The notes under the pieces are model-generated. The model did not search any database. It was not told the origin of the DNA and saw only the letters and a list, made by a program, of their open reading frames with translations. Below are positions 40,706 through 48,858 of a stretch of 64,000 nucleotides of DNA, piece by piece. The translations under genes and the position numbers were made by a program. The first letter of the stretch is position 1. Each line of letters begins with the position of its first letter. The DNA is from Candidatus Thiosymbion ectosymbiont of Catanema sp. Cochon2018 (lineage in GTDB: Bacteria > Pseudomonadota > Gammaproteobacteria > Chromatiales > Chromatiaceae), in contig WYCW01000004.1 in assembly GCA_011392765.1 (NCBI GenBank), positions 637,846 through 701,845 on the forward strand. Reading direction: 5' to 3'.

Positions 40706-41500
40706 CTACTTCGCGCGTGCCCGCGGTCCGTAGACCAGACCGCCGGTTACTTCGATGGTCGTACCGTCGATCGAGTCGTTGGCGATGACATGTTTGATGG
40801 TACCGGCCAGCTCTTCCGGCTCTACCAGATGGCCGACGTGGACATCTTTAAGGATCGCTTCCAGGGCCGTTTCGTTCATGCCCTTGAGGATTTCCGTGGC
40901 AGTGTAGCCCGGTGAAACACCGACGACCCGGATCGGCAGGTGCTTCAGGTGGAACTCGCCCACCAGGACCTTCGGCCACAGGGTAAGTGCAACCTTGGTG
41001 GAAGAGTAGTTGAGCTGTCCGATCTGGCCGGTGCTGTTGATCGAGGAGGTAATCAGCAGCAAACCCTCCTTACCACTGTCGACCATCCGCCGGGCGGCCT
41101 CGCGCAAGGTGATGAAGGTGCCGATGAGATTGGTATCGACGACCGACTTGAACTGCTCGGTGGTCATGACACTCTTGACCTTACCGGTGTTCTTGTCGGT
41201 GTTGATCATCAGGCTGTCGGCGAAGCGCCCCGCGTTCGCCAGGACCACGTCGAGGGAACCGAAGGTCTCGATCGCCTTATCCATCAGCTTGCTTTGGTCT
41301 TCCTCTTTGGTGACGTCGGTCTGTACCGCGATCGCCTCGCCGCCCGCTTCCTTGATCTCCTTGACCGTTTGCTCCAGACGCTCGATACGCCTGCCCGCGA
41401 GCACGACTTTGGCCCCGTCCGCGGCCAGGTTTTTGGCCACGGCGGCGCCGATGCCGGTACCACCGCCCGTGACGACGATTACACTGCCTTTTACGTCCAC
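40706..41500 (-). CDS. Short-chain dehydrogenase/reductase
   Basis: This 264-aa classical SDR has the cofactor motif TGGGTGIG near the N-terminus, NAG, the catalytic Ser in LITSSINSTG and Tyr-x-x-x-Lys in NYSSTK, and the PGYTATEI loop. An Arg-Arg pair after beta-2 (AGRRIERL) suggests NADP(H). It is divergent from phaE with about 300 bp between them. It could be the acetoacetyl-CoA reductase of PHA synthesis, but the closeness to PhaB is not convincing by eye, so only the superfamily is called. It ends near a GC-rich hairpin region (40525-40700) made of short GTAGGGGCGAAAGATT-type repeats. Confidence 0.85.
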   Translation of the reverse strand: MDVKGSVIVVTGGGTGIGAAVAKNLAADGAKVVLAGRRIERLEQTVKEIKEAGGEAIAVQTDVTKEEDQSKLMDKAIETFGSLDVVLANAGRFADSLMINTDKNTGKVKSVMTTEQFKSVVDTNLIGTFITLREAARRMVDSGKEGLLLITSSINSTGQIGQLNYSSTKVALTLWPKVLVGEFHLKHLPIRVVGVSPGYTATEILKGMNETALEAILKDVHVGHLVEPEELAGTIKHVIANDSIDGTTIEVTGGLVYGPRARAK

Positions 41501-41796
41501 TCCGTACCTCCTAAGGTTATTTTATGATGGGAAAGCCTTCTGCAGGAATGGCGCCTACGATAGCGGAGACATCCGAATCTGCAGTTTGCGCGTAAAGATT
41601 ATCAGATCGCAGATCTTCTGCAATAAGGAGTCACAACCTGGGTTGTGTTGCAGCTCAGCCGGCACTGTAGTATAAATAAACGCTTGTTTCGAGCCTCTAT
41701 TCTTAATGACATCCCCGCATCCGCGCTGCGCGAGTCATTATATGAATAATTCGCTTAATTAGAATATTACCAAAAACTCTGATAGGAGGAATCCTG

Positions 41797-43005
41797 ATGG
41801 CGGACTGGACCGAACAGGCCGAACAAATGTTGAAGACCTGGACCGAAGCTCAGAAGAATGTGTGGGACAGTTGGCAGGACCTCGCCGGTCGCGCCGTGGG
41901 TGCGCAACCGAAACCACAGGCCTTCGCGATGAACCCCATGGAGTGGTTTCAGCAATCGATGTCGCTGTGGACGGATCCGGCCGGCGTTGCGAGGGATGCC
42001 GGCCGCCAGGTCTTCGGCAGCCAGTTCTCGATGATGCGCAACCTGGAGCTGCTGACGCGCGCCTGGCAACTAGTCACTCCCAGGCTGGATGCCGGCCAGG
42101 ATTGGCGGTCTCCGCTGTCGGGGTTCACGACCGACTGGTTTCAACAGATCACCGGGATGTCCGGCAACATGCTCGAGATGTCCAAGGACACCCAGGCCCT
42201 GTGGCAATCCTACCTGGGCGAGTGGGGTCCCTTACTGAAACCCTGGCTCTCGTCGGCGATCGAGGCGACCGGCAGCGGCCATCTGGGTGAAATGATGTTG
42301 GGGGGGGCGGGGTTGAACCGCCTGCTCACGATGGGGCAGGACGACCTCCAGGCCGGGCCTTTTGCCGGTCTTGCCGAGATCCCCAGTATGGGCGTCACCC
42401 GCGAACACCAGGCGAAAATCCTGCGGGCCTTCGACGCCTTCGTCGATCTGCGCAAGGTCATGCTCGAATTCAATAAGATGACGATCGGGGCCATGAATAA
42501 AGCGGTGGAAACCGTGATGGAGGCCCTGGTGGAGAAGGGCAAAACAGGCGAGAAGATCCGGAGCGTGCGCGATCTGAACCGCTTGTGGCTCGAATCCGCG
42601 GACAAGGTCTTCACCCGGATGTATGCGTCCGAGGAGTATCTGAAGGCACAGCGCGAGTTGTCAGCGGCCGGTATGTCCTACAAGCTCATGCAGCAGGAAG
42701 TGGTCGAGATGCTCTTGAAGAGTCTGAACCTGCCGACCCGGAGCGAGCTCGACGACGCCTACAAGACGCTGTATGAATTGCGCAAAGAGGTCAAGGCACT
42801 GAAGAAGACCGTGCGTGAGCAGACCAAACCGGTTATGGAAACCCCGGCCATAGAGACCAAGCCGACGGCACAGACTACGGAAACCCCGACCATAGAGGCC
42901 AAGCCGGCGGCACAGAACGCGATCAAACAGGTAGAAACCAAAACGACGGCGAAGAAGGTACCTGTCCGCAAGAAGACGGCAGCGCCTGCCGAGCCTGCGA
43001 GTTGA
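41797..43005 (+). CDS. phaE: Class III PHA synthase subunit PhaE
   Basis: This 402-aa protein fits PhaE, the non-catalytic partner needed by class III synthases. It has WTEQAEQMLKTWTEAQKNVWDSW at the start (shown here only as its first residues would suffice: WTEQAEQ), a long helical body, and a coiled-coil region (about 315-350, YELRKEVKALKKTV). The C-terminal tail is Ala/Thr/Lys-rich with ETPTIEAKPAAQ-like repeats, similar to phasin and PhaM tails and probably involved in granule or DNA contact. It has a strong ribosome site (TAGGAGG). It is followed by phaC 44 bp on. Confidence 0.88.
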   Translation: MADWTEQAEQMLKTWTEAQKNVWDSWQDLAGRAVGAQPKPQAFAMNPMEWFQQSMSLWTDPAGVARDAGRQVFGSQFSMMRNLELLTRAWQLVTPRLDAGQDWRSPLSGFTTDWFQQITGMSGNMLEMSKDTQALWQSYLGEWGPLLKPWLSSAIEATGSGHLGEMMLGGAGLNRLLTMGQDDLQAGPFAGLAEIPSMGVTREHQAKILRAFDAFVDLRKVMLEFNKMTIGAMNKAVETVMEALVEKGKTGEKIRSVRDLNRLWLESADKVFTRMYASEEYLKAQRELSAAGMSYKLMQQEVVEMLLKSLNLPTRSELDDAYKTLYELRKEVKALKKTVREQTKPVMETPAIETKPTAQTTETPTIEAKPAAQNAIKQVETKTTAKKVPVRKKTAAPAEPAS

Positions 43006-43049
43006 GTCGTGCCCTGCCGAGCGCAATTTCTACCCTCCGGAGAAGACCC

Positions 43050-44147
43050 ATGCTGTCACTACCCATCGATATCCAGCCCAAGGATGCCGTCAAAGAGATC
43101 AAAGAGATCAACGACAAGATCACCAAGGGCCTCGAATTCCTGAGCAATCTCAAGGACGAGGACGTAGACATCGGCACCGCACCCAAGGAGACCGTCTACA
43201 CGGAAGACAAGCTCAAGCTCTATCACTACCTGCCGACCCGGGACGATCTGCTCGGTACCCCGTTGCTCATCGTCTACGCCTTAGTCAACCGCTACCTGGT
43301 GGCCGATCTCCAGGAAGACCGTTCTCTGGTGCGCAACCTGGTCAACGAGGGGCTGGATACCTACTTGATCGAGTGGGGCGATCCCGCACCGGCGGACAAG
43401 TACCTCACCGTAGACGACTATGTAAACGGCTATGTGGATAACTGCGTCGATTTCCTGCGTGAGCGTCACGGGGTCGACAAGATCAATATCCTCGGGATCT
43501 GCCAGGGCGGCACGCTTGCCACCTGCTACTCGGCGCTGCACCCGGACAAGGTGGCGAACCTGGTCCTGACCGTGACCCCCATCGATTTTCATCCCGGCTG
43601 GGATCCGGAGAATCCGGAGATCGGATTGCTCTTCAATTGGGGCAAAGGCGTGGATGTAGAGCTGATGGTCGATGCCTACGGCAACGTCCCCGCGGACGTC
43701 CTCAACTTCACCTTCCTCCTGGTCAAGCCCTTCGCCCTCAATTTCGGCAAGTACCATGACATGCTGGACATCCTGGACAACGAGAAGGCGATGATGAACT
43801 TCCTGCGCATGGAGAAATGGCTGTTCGACGGTCCGGATGCCGCCGGCGAGGCCTACCGGGAGTTCGTGCGGGATTTCATGCGGGATAACCAACTGGTCAA
43901 GAACGAGAAAATGATCGGCGACCGACTCGTCGACCTGGGTAATCTCACCATGCCGATCCTGAACTGCTATGCGACGGCCGACCACCTGGTGCCGCCACAC
44001 TGTTCGAAGATACTCGGGGAGAAGGCGGGGACCGACGACTACACGGAAATGGCCATTCCCTCCGGCCACATCGGTATCTATGTTGGCGGCAAGTCGCAGA
44101 AGATGCTGGCGCCGGGAGTTGCGAAGTGGCTGCGGGAGCGGACCTGA
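43050..44147 (+). CDS. phaC: Class III PHA synthase subunit PhaC
   Basis: This 365-aa catalytic subunit polymerises 3-hydroxyacyl-CoA on the PHA granule. The lipase-like box is GICQGG with the nucleophile Cys (about C151); the Asp is in ATADHLVPP (about D311) and the His in SGHIGIY (about H340). It closely follows the Allochromatium-type PhaC throughout (EDKLKLYHY, LRMEKWLFD). Its start is taken at 43050 (MLSLPIDIQP), which has CCGGAGAAGA upstream; the open frame reaches 43002. Length and pairing with PhaE put it in class III. Confidence 0.93.
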   Translation: MLSLPIDIQPKDAVKEIKEINDKITKGLEFLSNLKDEDVDIGTAPKETVYTEDKLKLYHYLPTRDDLLGTPLLIVYALVNRYLVADLQEDRSLVRNLVNEGLDTYLIEWGDPAPADKYLTVDDYVNGYVDNCVDFLRERHGVDKINILGICQGGTLATCYSALHPDKVANLVLTVTPIDFHPGWDPENPEIGLLFNWGKGVDVELMVDAYGNVPADVLNFTFLLVKPFALNFGKYHDMLDILDNEKAMMNFLRMEKWLFDGPDAAGEAYREFVRDFMRDNQLVKNEKMIGDRLVDLGNLTMPILNCYATADHLVPPHCSKILGEKAGTDDYTEMAIPSGHIGIYVGGKSQKMLAPGVAKWLRERT

Positions 44148-44183
44148 CCACCGTCTTGGCATTAAAAACTTCCGGTCACGTTT

Positions 44184-44340
44184 TGAATCCGCAGATTACG
44201 CAGATTCTCGCAGATGAAAAACGAACGAATCCGTGAAACTCTGCGTAATCCGTGGATAACCCAGCCCGTAGGATGCGGTGAGACCAGGGATAGTCGAACC
44301 GCATCACTGAACGTCGGTGTGCCCAACGGAAGAGTGAAGA
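44184..44340. repeat. Palindromic and GTAGGATGCGGTGAG repeats
   Basis: The first part (44184-44255) folds through ATCCGCAGATTACGCAGATT and its inverse. The second (44268-44330) is a GTAGGATGCGGTGAG / CGCATC intergenic repeat also seen near 14701 and 58280. No gene is present between phaC and 44494. Confidence 0.7.
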
Positions 44341-44392
44341 CGGAATAGGAACATCGTTGAAGAGGTTCAATATATAGGTCACGCTCGCATAA

Positions 44393-44468
44393 GCTAACAA
44401 GGCGCTCCAGCCGACGTATTTGCCTTCGCTTCGTTACGGAAAATCCGCGCCCGAGCGTGGGCGTTGTG
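44393..44468 (+). other. Degenerate attC-like site
   Basis: It begins GCTAACAAGGCGCTC and ends GAGCGTGGGCGTTGTGA, with a central TTCGCTTCG loop. The right core lacks the GTTRRRY form. It lies just before the DUF6338-like module. Confidence 0.4.
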
Positions 44469-44493
44469 AGTCTGAAAAAAGTATGAGTACGCA

Positions 44494-45092
44494 ATGAATA
44501 TCTGGGATGCCGATAAGCTGGTCTTATTTATCGCTTTTGTGATTCCAGGATTTATATCCATAAAAACATACGATCTCCTTGTGCCATCGGAGCGAAGAGA
44601 AGTTGGAAAATCTCTGGTAGATGTGGTTGCATATAGCTGTGTAAATTATTGGTAGTGGCTAAATCCTAAGTGGTGAAATCTGCTTGGCTCTTTTCCTCCA
44701 CCGCTATGATTTGGAATTGAAGACAACAGCCGCATAACCGCACCACTTAGGATTCAACCACTACCCCTGTTCTTTGGACTTCGGCATTCGTCTGGTTGCG
44801 GAAACAGAAATTTTTCAGAAAGTATGCGCCTCATCCAACACTAAAACCCTGGGATTACGTCTTCGGCAACGGTCAGTCCTACTGGGTTGTTATCGAGTTG
44901 AGTAGTGGCGGAATAATAGGTGGTACGTACCGTAAAGAGTCCTTCGCATCTTCTTATCCGGCCGAAGAACAGTTATATCTTCAGCAGTTGTGGGAAATTG
45001 GAGAAAATGACCAGTTTGTCAGGCCACTTGAAAGATCCCATGGCGCCATAATTTCGGCAAGTGAGATTAAACTCATTCGCTTTTATAAATAG
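44494..45092 (+). pseudogene. DUF6338-like membrane protein gene broken by a MITE
   Basis: The N-terminal piece (MNIWDADKLVLFIAFVIPGF, then KTYDLLVPSERREVGKSLVD) ends at a stop at the edge of the element. The remainder resumes after it in another frame as PVLWTSAFVWLRKQKFF and WDYVFGNGQSYWVVIELSSG, ending SEIKLIRFYK. The family is known to me as DUF6338, with N-terminal membrane helices and a soluble C-terminal domain. About 50 residues between the two pieces seem lost as well, so it is probably not repaired by simple excision. An internal TTG at 44796 leaves a 98-aa C-terminal domain open. Confidence 0.65.
44653..44763. mobile_element. 111-bp MITE with TA ends
   Basis: The ends TAGTGGCTAAATCCTAAG and its inverse pair over about 23 bp with two or three mismatches. 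The flanking TA on each side would fit an IS630/Tc1-type target. No coding capacity. Confidence 0.8.
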
Positions 45093-45107
45093 TCCGGAGC
45101 GATTGAC

Positions 45108-45269
45108 ATGAGTGATAAGCATGTTCCAGCCCGCGAGGGTTATCAGCCAGTGGATAAGGGCCACCAACCAACAGAGGATAATTTAAACCTCAATGACCCC
45201 CCTGGCAGTAATATTGGACCTACAAGTCAGGACGATGGGCAATCCGGAGACTCAAGTAACGACTCATAA
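45108..45269 (+). CDS. Small hydrophilic protein after the DUF6338-like gene
   Basis: This 53-aa protein opens MSDKHVPAREGYQPVDKGHQ, is rich in Asp, Asn, Gly, Pro and Ser and lacks hydrophobic segments, so it is probably disordered. It begins 15 bp after the DUF6338-like frame, with CCGGAGCG upstream. Similar small acidic proteins commonly follow DUF6338 genes, as far as I recall. Function unknown. Confidence 0.55.
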   Translation: MSDKHVPAREGYQPVDKGHQPTEDNLNLNDPPGSNIGPTSQDDGQSGDSSNDS

Positions 45270-45349
45270 GGAGCGTCCAGATTTGCTCTCACGCTGGGCG
45301 TGGGAGCCAGAGAAATCTCATGGAGCTTGACTGTTAACCAAGATTAGAA

Positions 45350-45961
45350 ATGGGGAGCATTTCCAAAGATTTAGTGTTGATCCTGCAATTTTTGTTGCCG
45401 GGGTTCGTTACAGCCTGGATATTCTATAACTTGACATCTTATCCGAAGTCTTCGCAATTCGAAAGGGTGGTTCAGGCTTTGATCTTTACACTGTTTATCC
45501 AAGGATTGGTGGCTATCATAGAATATATATTGGTCACGCTAGGTCAGTATTGGAGCCTTGGGCAGTGGAATGAATCCTCATCCCTTATCGTCTCCATTCT
45601 GATTGCCGTCCTGTTTGGCATCACCTTTTCCTACTTTGCGAACAATGACAAAATACATAAACTTCTCAGGGCTATAAATATAACACGGGAAACCTCGTTT
45701 CCATCGGAGTGGTTCAGTTCATTATCGAATAATCAGACATTTGTTGTCCTGCATTTCGATGATGGGAAGCGATTATACGGATGGCTGATCGAATGGCCGT
45801 CGGAACCGAAACAGGGACACTTTCTCATAGAAGACCCCTCATGGGTCCATGAAAATGAAAAAGAAGAAAAAATACCCGGAGTCAAAAGCATTTTGGTGGA
45901 TACCAAAGATATAAAGTGGGTTGAGTTCCTCGAAGACACTTGGGAGAACAAGAATGAGTAA
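45350..45961 (+). CDS. DUF6338-like membrane protein
   Basis: This 203-aa protein has about three N-terminal membrane helices (DLVLILQFLLPGFVTAWIFY, FERVVQALIFTLFIQGLVAI, SSSLIVSILIAVLFGITFSY) and a C-terminal soluble beta-rich domain (VVLHFDDGKRLYGWLIEWP, KSILVDTKDIKWVEFLE). The layout is the same as in the broken gene before it, so the two may be distant paralogues. It overlaps the start of the next small gene by eight bases. The region is richer in A and T than the PHA genes. Function unknown; no nuclease or peptidase motif is seen. Confidence 0.7.
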   Translation: MGSISKDLVLILQFLLPGFVTAWIFYNLTSYPKSSQFERVVQALIFTLFIQGLVAIIEYILVTLGQYWSLGQWNESSSLIVSILIAVLFGITFSYFANNDKIHKLLRAINITRETSFPSEWFSSLSNNQTFVVLHFDDGKRLYGWLIEWPSEPKQGHFLIEDPSWVHENEKEEKIPGVKSILVDTKDIKWVEFLEDTWENKNE

Positions 45962-46079
45962 AAAACAGTCGAATCCTCCGCCACCTAAAGGCATAAAAAG
46001 ACCGACACCGCCACCGCCACCACCACCGGTGCCGGCGGCACCAACGACAACGCCGCTACCTCAACAGAAAAATGGCTGA
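45954..46079 (+). CDS. 41-aa proline-rich peptide
   Basis: The peptide MSKKQSNPPPPKGIKRPTPP ends in a run of prolines and a QQKNG tail. Its ATG overlaps the preceding stop (ATGAGTAA), which suggests translational coupling and makes it more credible than a chance frame. Together with the 53-aa protein it gives a pattern of each membrane protein followed by a tiny unstructured partner. Confidence 0.5.
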   Translation: MSKKQSNPPPPKGIKRPTPPPPPPPVPAAPTTTPLPQQKNG

Positions 46080-46311
46080 TAAGTTTGCCACCTCCCCGAT
46101 ATCGACAGATTCTGGTGATTCCTGCCGGAATAGCACGGAAGGGTCCCGGATGGTTACCTGATGGGAGATGTGATGAAACAGGTTATTTATATGGAAGCGA
46201 TTATTGTGCACAAAGCAAATATTCTCTGCCAAGACAAGCAAATAAAGCAAAATACTAATACCAAATAACTTAGAATCTGATCAATTGAAGCGTCTTGAAT
46301 TGAACATTGAT

Positions 46312-46384
46312 CGCTAACAAAAGTTTCAACCCGATGTTTTTCGCCGCTACGCTTTGAAAAATGCGGGTTAAACAAACGTTAGAC
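46312..46384 (+). other. attC recombination site
   Basis: It begins CGCTAAC, ends GTTAGAC, and its arms pair (AACCCG..TTTTTC with GAAAAATGCGGGTT). There is one unpaired base in the left arm and a central CGCTACGC loop. Orientation by the extra base is plus, so it closes the DUF6338-like module. Between 46080 and 46613 nothing else is recognised. Confidence 0.75.
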
Positions 46385-46613
46385 AGCGCAAAAATCATGA
46401 ATGTAAGGCTGACAAAAGATCAAAAAATCAAGTCGAATTCTCCGACAACGCCGAATCATTCAGGATTGCTTTTAACCAGACAGCTTCTAAATGTTGGGGT
46501 TCCTCCGTCACCCCAACCTGCATTACCGACGGAGAATTTCAAAATGATCGGTTTATGAAAAACCGAAAAACTCGGTATATAAGTCGAGTACGTCAACCAC
46601 CCTGGAGATCAAG

Positions 46614-47876
46614 ATGGCAACCAAGAGATTCAATCGCGGTGTCGCACTAGTCGGGGCGGGCATGAGTAATTTCGGGGCTTTTCCCGGAAAAACGACCCGC
46701 GACCTGTTCGTCGAGGCCTTCAAAGATATGCACGCATCGGTGGACAAGGGCTTCGACCCGAAGGACATCGATGAGTGTTATTTCGGTAACTACAGCAGTA
46801 GCCAATTCGAGGGGCAAGGCTTCACTGCCCCCTTTATCGCCAATGCGGTGGGAATGAATCCGCGCCCGGCGATTCGCACCGAGAATGCCTGCGCCAGCGG
46901 TGGCAGCGCCATCCGCCTGGGGTGGATGGCAATCGCCTCCGGGATTGCCGACATGGTGCTGGTGGGCGGCTACGAGAAAGAGACCGATCAGCCGACCGAG
47001 AAGGTCACCGAGATCCTGGCCACGGCCAGCGACAACCTGTACGAGAACGTGGCCGGTTTCACCTTTCCCGGTCTGTACGCCGCCCTGGCTACCGCCTATA
47101 TGCACCGCTACGGTGCTACCAGCGAGACCATGATGAAGGTCGCGCTGCAAAACCACGAGAACGGCGCCCTGAATGCGAAGGCCCAGTTCGGCAAGCGGAT
47201 CGGCGATTTCATCAAGATGAAACAGAAGAGCGCGGAGAAAAAGGGTAAGCCGATCCCCCAGTGGGACGATGAGATGGCTTTTTTACGCGATCCGCGCGCC
47301 AATCCGGTGATCTCCTGGCCCATGCGCCTGTTCGACTGTTCCCCGGTCTCCGACGGTGCGGCGGCACTCCTGCTGGTGGCGGAAGACATGGCCCGCAATT
47401 TCACCGACAGACCCGTCCATATCATCGGCAACGGTGTTGCATCCGGGGTGCCCATGCACGACCGTACCGATCTGACCATGATCGAGCCGGCGACCCTGGC
47501 CGGTAAAACCGCCTACGAGATGGCGGGGGTAGCGCCCAAAGACATTCAGGCCTGTGAGGTCCACGATTGCTTCACCATGACCCAGGTGATCGCCACCGAA
47601 GACCTGGGCTTCTTCGAGCGGGGTGAGGGCTGGAAGGCACTGGAAGAAGGTCGCACCGCCCGTGACGGTGATCGCCCCATCAACACCTCCGGTGGGCTCA
47701 AATCCAAAGGCCATCCGGTAGGGGCCTCGGGGGTCGGACAGGTCATCGAGATCTGGAGGCAGCTGCGCGGCGAGGCGGGCGAACGCCAGCTACCGGGTGA
47801 GCCGACGCTCGGTCTGACCCACAACCTGGGGGGCAGCGGTCAGGTCTGCGTCGTCAACATTTTCGAGAGGAGATAA
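46614..47876 (+). CDS. Thiolase-family acyltransferase (SCP-x type)
   Basis: This 420-aa thiolase-fold protein has the nucleophile Cys in TENACASGGSA (about C90), the His of EVHDCFTMTQ and the C-terminal GHPVGASGVGQ, the pattern of SCP-x-like thiolases. GGAGATC lies before the ATG. Its stop is four bases from the next gene, a Zn-ribbon/OB-fold protein, a pairing widely known to form a complex with such thiolases. It could cleave or form 3-ketoacyl-CoA, linking fatty-acid carbon to PHA, but the substrate is open. GC content and codon use look like the chromosomal genes, unlike the cassette genes around it. Confidence 0.85.
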   Translation: MATKRFNRGVALVGAGMSNFGAFPGKTTRDLFVEAFKDMHASVDKGFDPKDIDECYFGNYSSSQFEGQGFTAPFIANAVGMNPRPAIRTENACASGGSAIRLGWMAIASGIADMVLVGGYEKETDQPTEKVTEILATASDNLYENVAGFTFPGLYAALATAYMHRYGATSETMMKVALQNHENGALNAKAQFGKRIGDFIKMKQKSAEKKGKPIPQWDDEMAFLRDPRANPVISWPMRLFDCSPVSDGAAALLLVAEDMARNFTDRPVHIIGNGVASGVPMHDRTDLTMIEPATLAGKTAYEMAGVAPKDIQACEVHDCFTMTQVIATEDLGFFERGEGWKALEEGRTARDGDRPINTSGGLKSKGHPVGASGVGQVIEIWRQLRGEAGERQLPGEPTLGLTHNLGGSGQVCVVNIFERR

Positions 47877-47880
47877 GACC

Positions 47881-48297
47881 ATGAGCAAAGATTTCTACAA
47901 TGCGACCGGTTTCTACGAATTCGTCGGTGAGAAGAAGCTCATGGGCACCAAGTGCAAGTCCTGTGGCGAGCTCTTCGTGCCGCCGCGTCCCGTATGCTCC
48001 GCTTGTCACAGCGAGGAGATGGAGTGGGTGGAGATGAGCGGAAAGGGCAAGCTGGAAGCCTTTACCGTCACCCTCTATGGGCCGACCCGGATGGTGGAGG
48101 CGGGCTATGACGCGAAGAATCCCTATTGCGTCGGTGTCGTGCGCCTGGACGAGGGCCCGGCAATCAGCGCCCAGATCTTTGGCCTGGACCTCACCAAGCC
48201 CGAAGCGATCAAGATCGGTACCCCCATGGGGCTGACCTTCATCGAGCGGACGGAGGGAGAAAAGAAGAATACCTACATCGGGTTCGAGGCCACTTAG
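47881..48297 (+). CDS. Zn-ribbon OB-fold protein (DUF35), thiolase partner
   Basis: This 138-aa protein has an N-terminal rubredoxin-like zinc ribbon (CKSCGELFVPPRPVCSACH) and a C-terminal OB fold (GKGKLEAFTVTLYGPTRM ... GVVRLDEGPAISAQIFG). DUF35 proteins bind acyl-CoA and support an adjacent thiolase or HMG-CoA synthase. The four-base gap to the thiolase gene argues for one unit. A strong hairpin follows about 100 bp downstream. Confidence 0.9.
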   Translation: MSKDFYNATGFYEFVGEKKLMGTKCKSCGELFVPPRPVCSACHSEEMEWVEMSGKGKLEAFTVTLYGPTRMVEAGYDAKNPYCVGVVRLDEGPAISAQIFGLDLTKPEAIKIGTPMGLTFIERTEGEKKNTYIGFEAT

Positions 48298-48393
48298 CGT
48301 AAGCTGGTAGGCCGGGGCGAGGGACGAGACGTAAGCAAACCAGGCTGCCCGTAAAGGGTAGATTGGTTTGCCGGGTTTCGTTCCTCAACCCTA

Positions 48394-48423
48394 AACGGGC
48401 CGGCCTGCCGGCCCGTTGTCTTT
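48394..48423 (+). terminator. Hairpin after the thiolase operon
   Basis: A perfect ten-pair stem AACGGGCCGG-cctg-CCGGCCCGTT is followed by GTCTTT. The T tract is short, so termination may be partial. It lies within a run of short GGCCGG repeats. Confidence 0.6.
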
Positions 48424-48478
48424 AAGGTCCTGCCATACTAAGAGTCTAGCCTGGATCCGCAAATAACAAGACCTGACC

Positions 48479-48755
48479 CTATTCCTTCTGATGTCCTTTC
48501 GATGGGATCATTACGCGATCACTTATATTAAGCACTACCTTTCCGCGAACACGGCGCGCACCCGAATAGGATTCATCGACTTCAATCTCGGCAAAGAAGG
48601 GCGATGAAGCTTCACAATCGTAGGACGGCTCACACCACTCAACTCCGTGATCTTCGAGGTGGGTAAATCGTGCGAAAAGTAGCGTATAATGATTCTGAAT
48701 TTAGCTTCGGTAAGGGTGTGAACGCCTAAAATATCTGTTTTTTCCTTGCATAATA
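48479..48755 (-). pseudogene. IS1595-type transposase remnant
   Basis: On the minus strand a frame reads TDILGVHTLTEAKFRIIIRY and ITELSVSRPTIVKL. A second frame then reads CEASSPFFAEIEVDESYSGA followed by RRVRGK, the FSGEIEVDESYFGARR segment of IS1595/IS1016-type transposases. A frameshift and deletion separate them, and the rest is missing. Confidence 0.6.
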
Positions 48756-48766
48756 AAACCTTGTAC

Positions 48767-48842
48767 TCCTAACGCCGCAAATCAGCCGCCACGGAAGGAG
48801 TGGCAGCGACTGTAGTGGTCGGCTGGATTTGCTTTGTTAGAC
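48767..48842 (-). other. attC recombination site (minus orientation)
   Basis: Read on the minus strand it starts GTCTAACAAAGCAAATCC and ends GATTTGCGGCGTTAGGA. The arms pair through GCAAATC-AGCCG with one extra base in the left arm. It begins 16 bp after the stop of the GDSL hydrolase gene, so gene plus site form a minus-strand cassette. Confidence 0.75.
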
Positions 48843-48858
48843 TCCGTAATTTATTGCA

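Noticed and set aside
46361..46558. 65-aa plus-strand frame after the attC at 46312
   Set aside because: No recognisable pattern, start inside the attC and no ribosome site; treated as non-coding.
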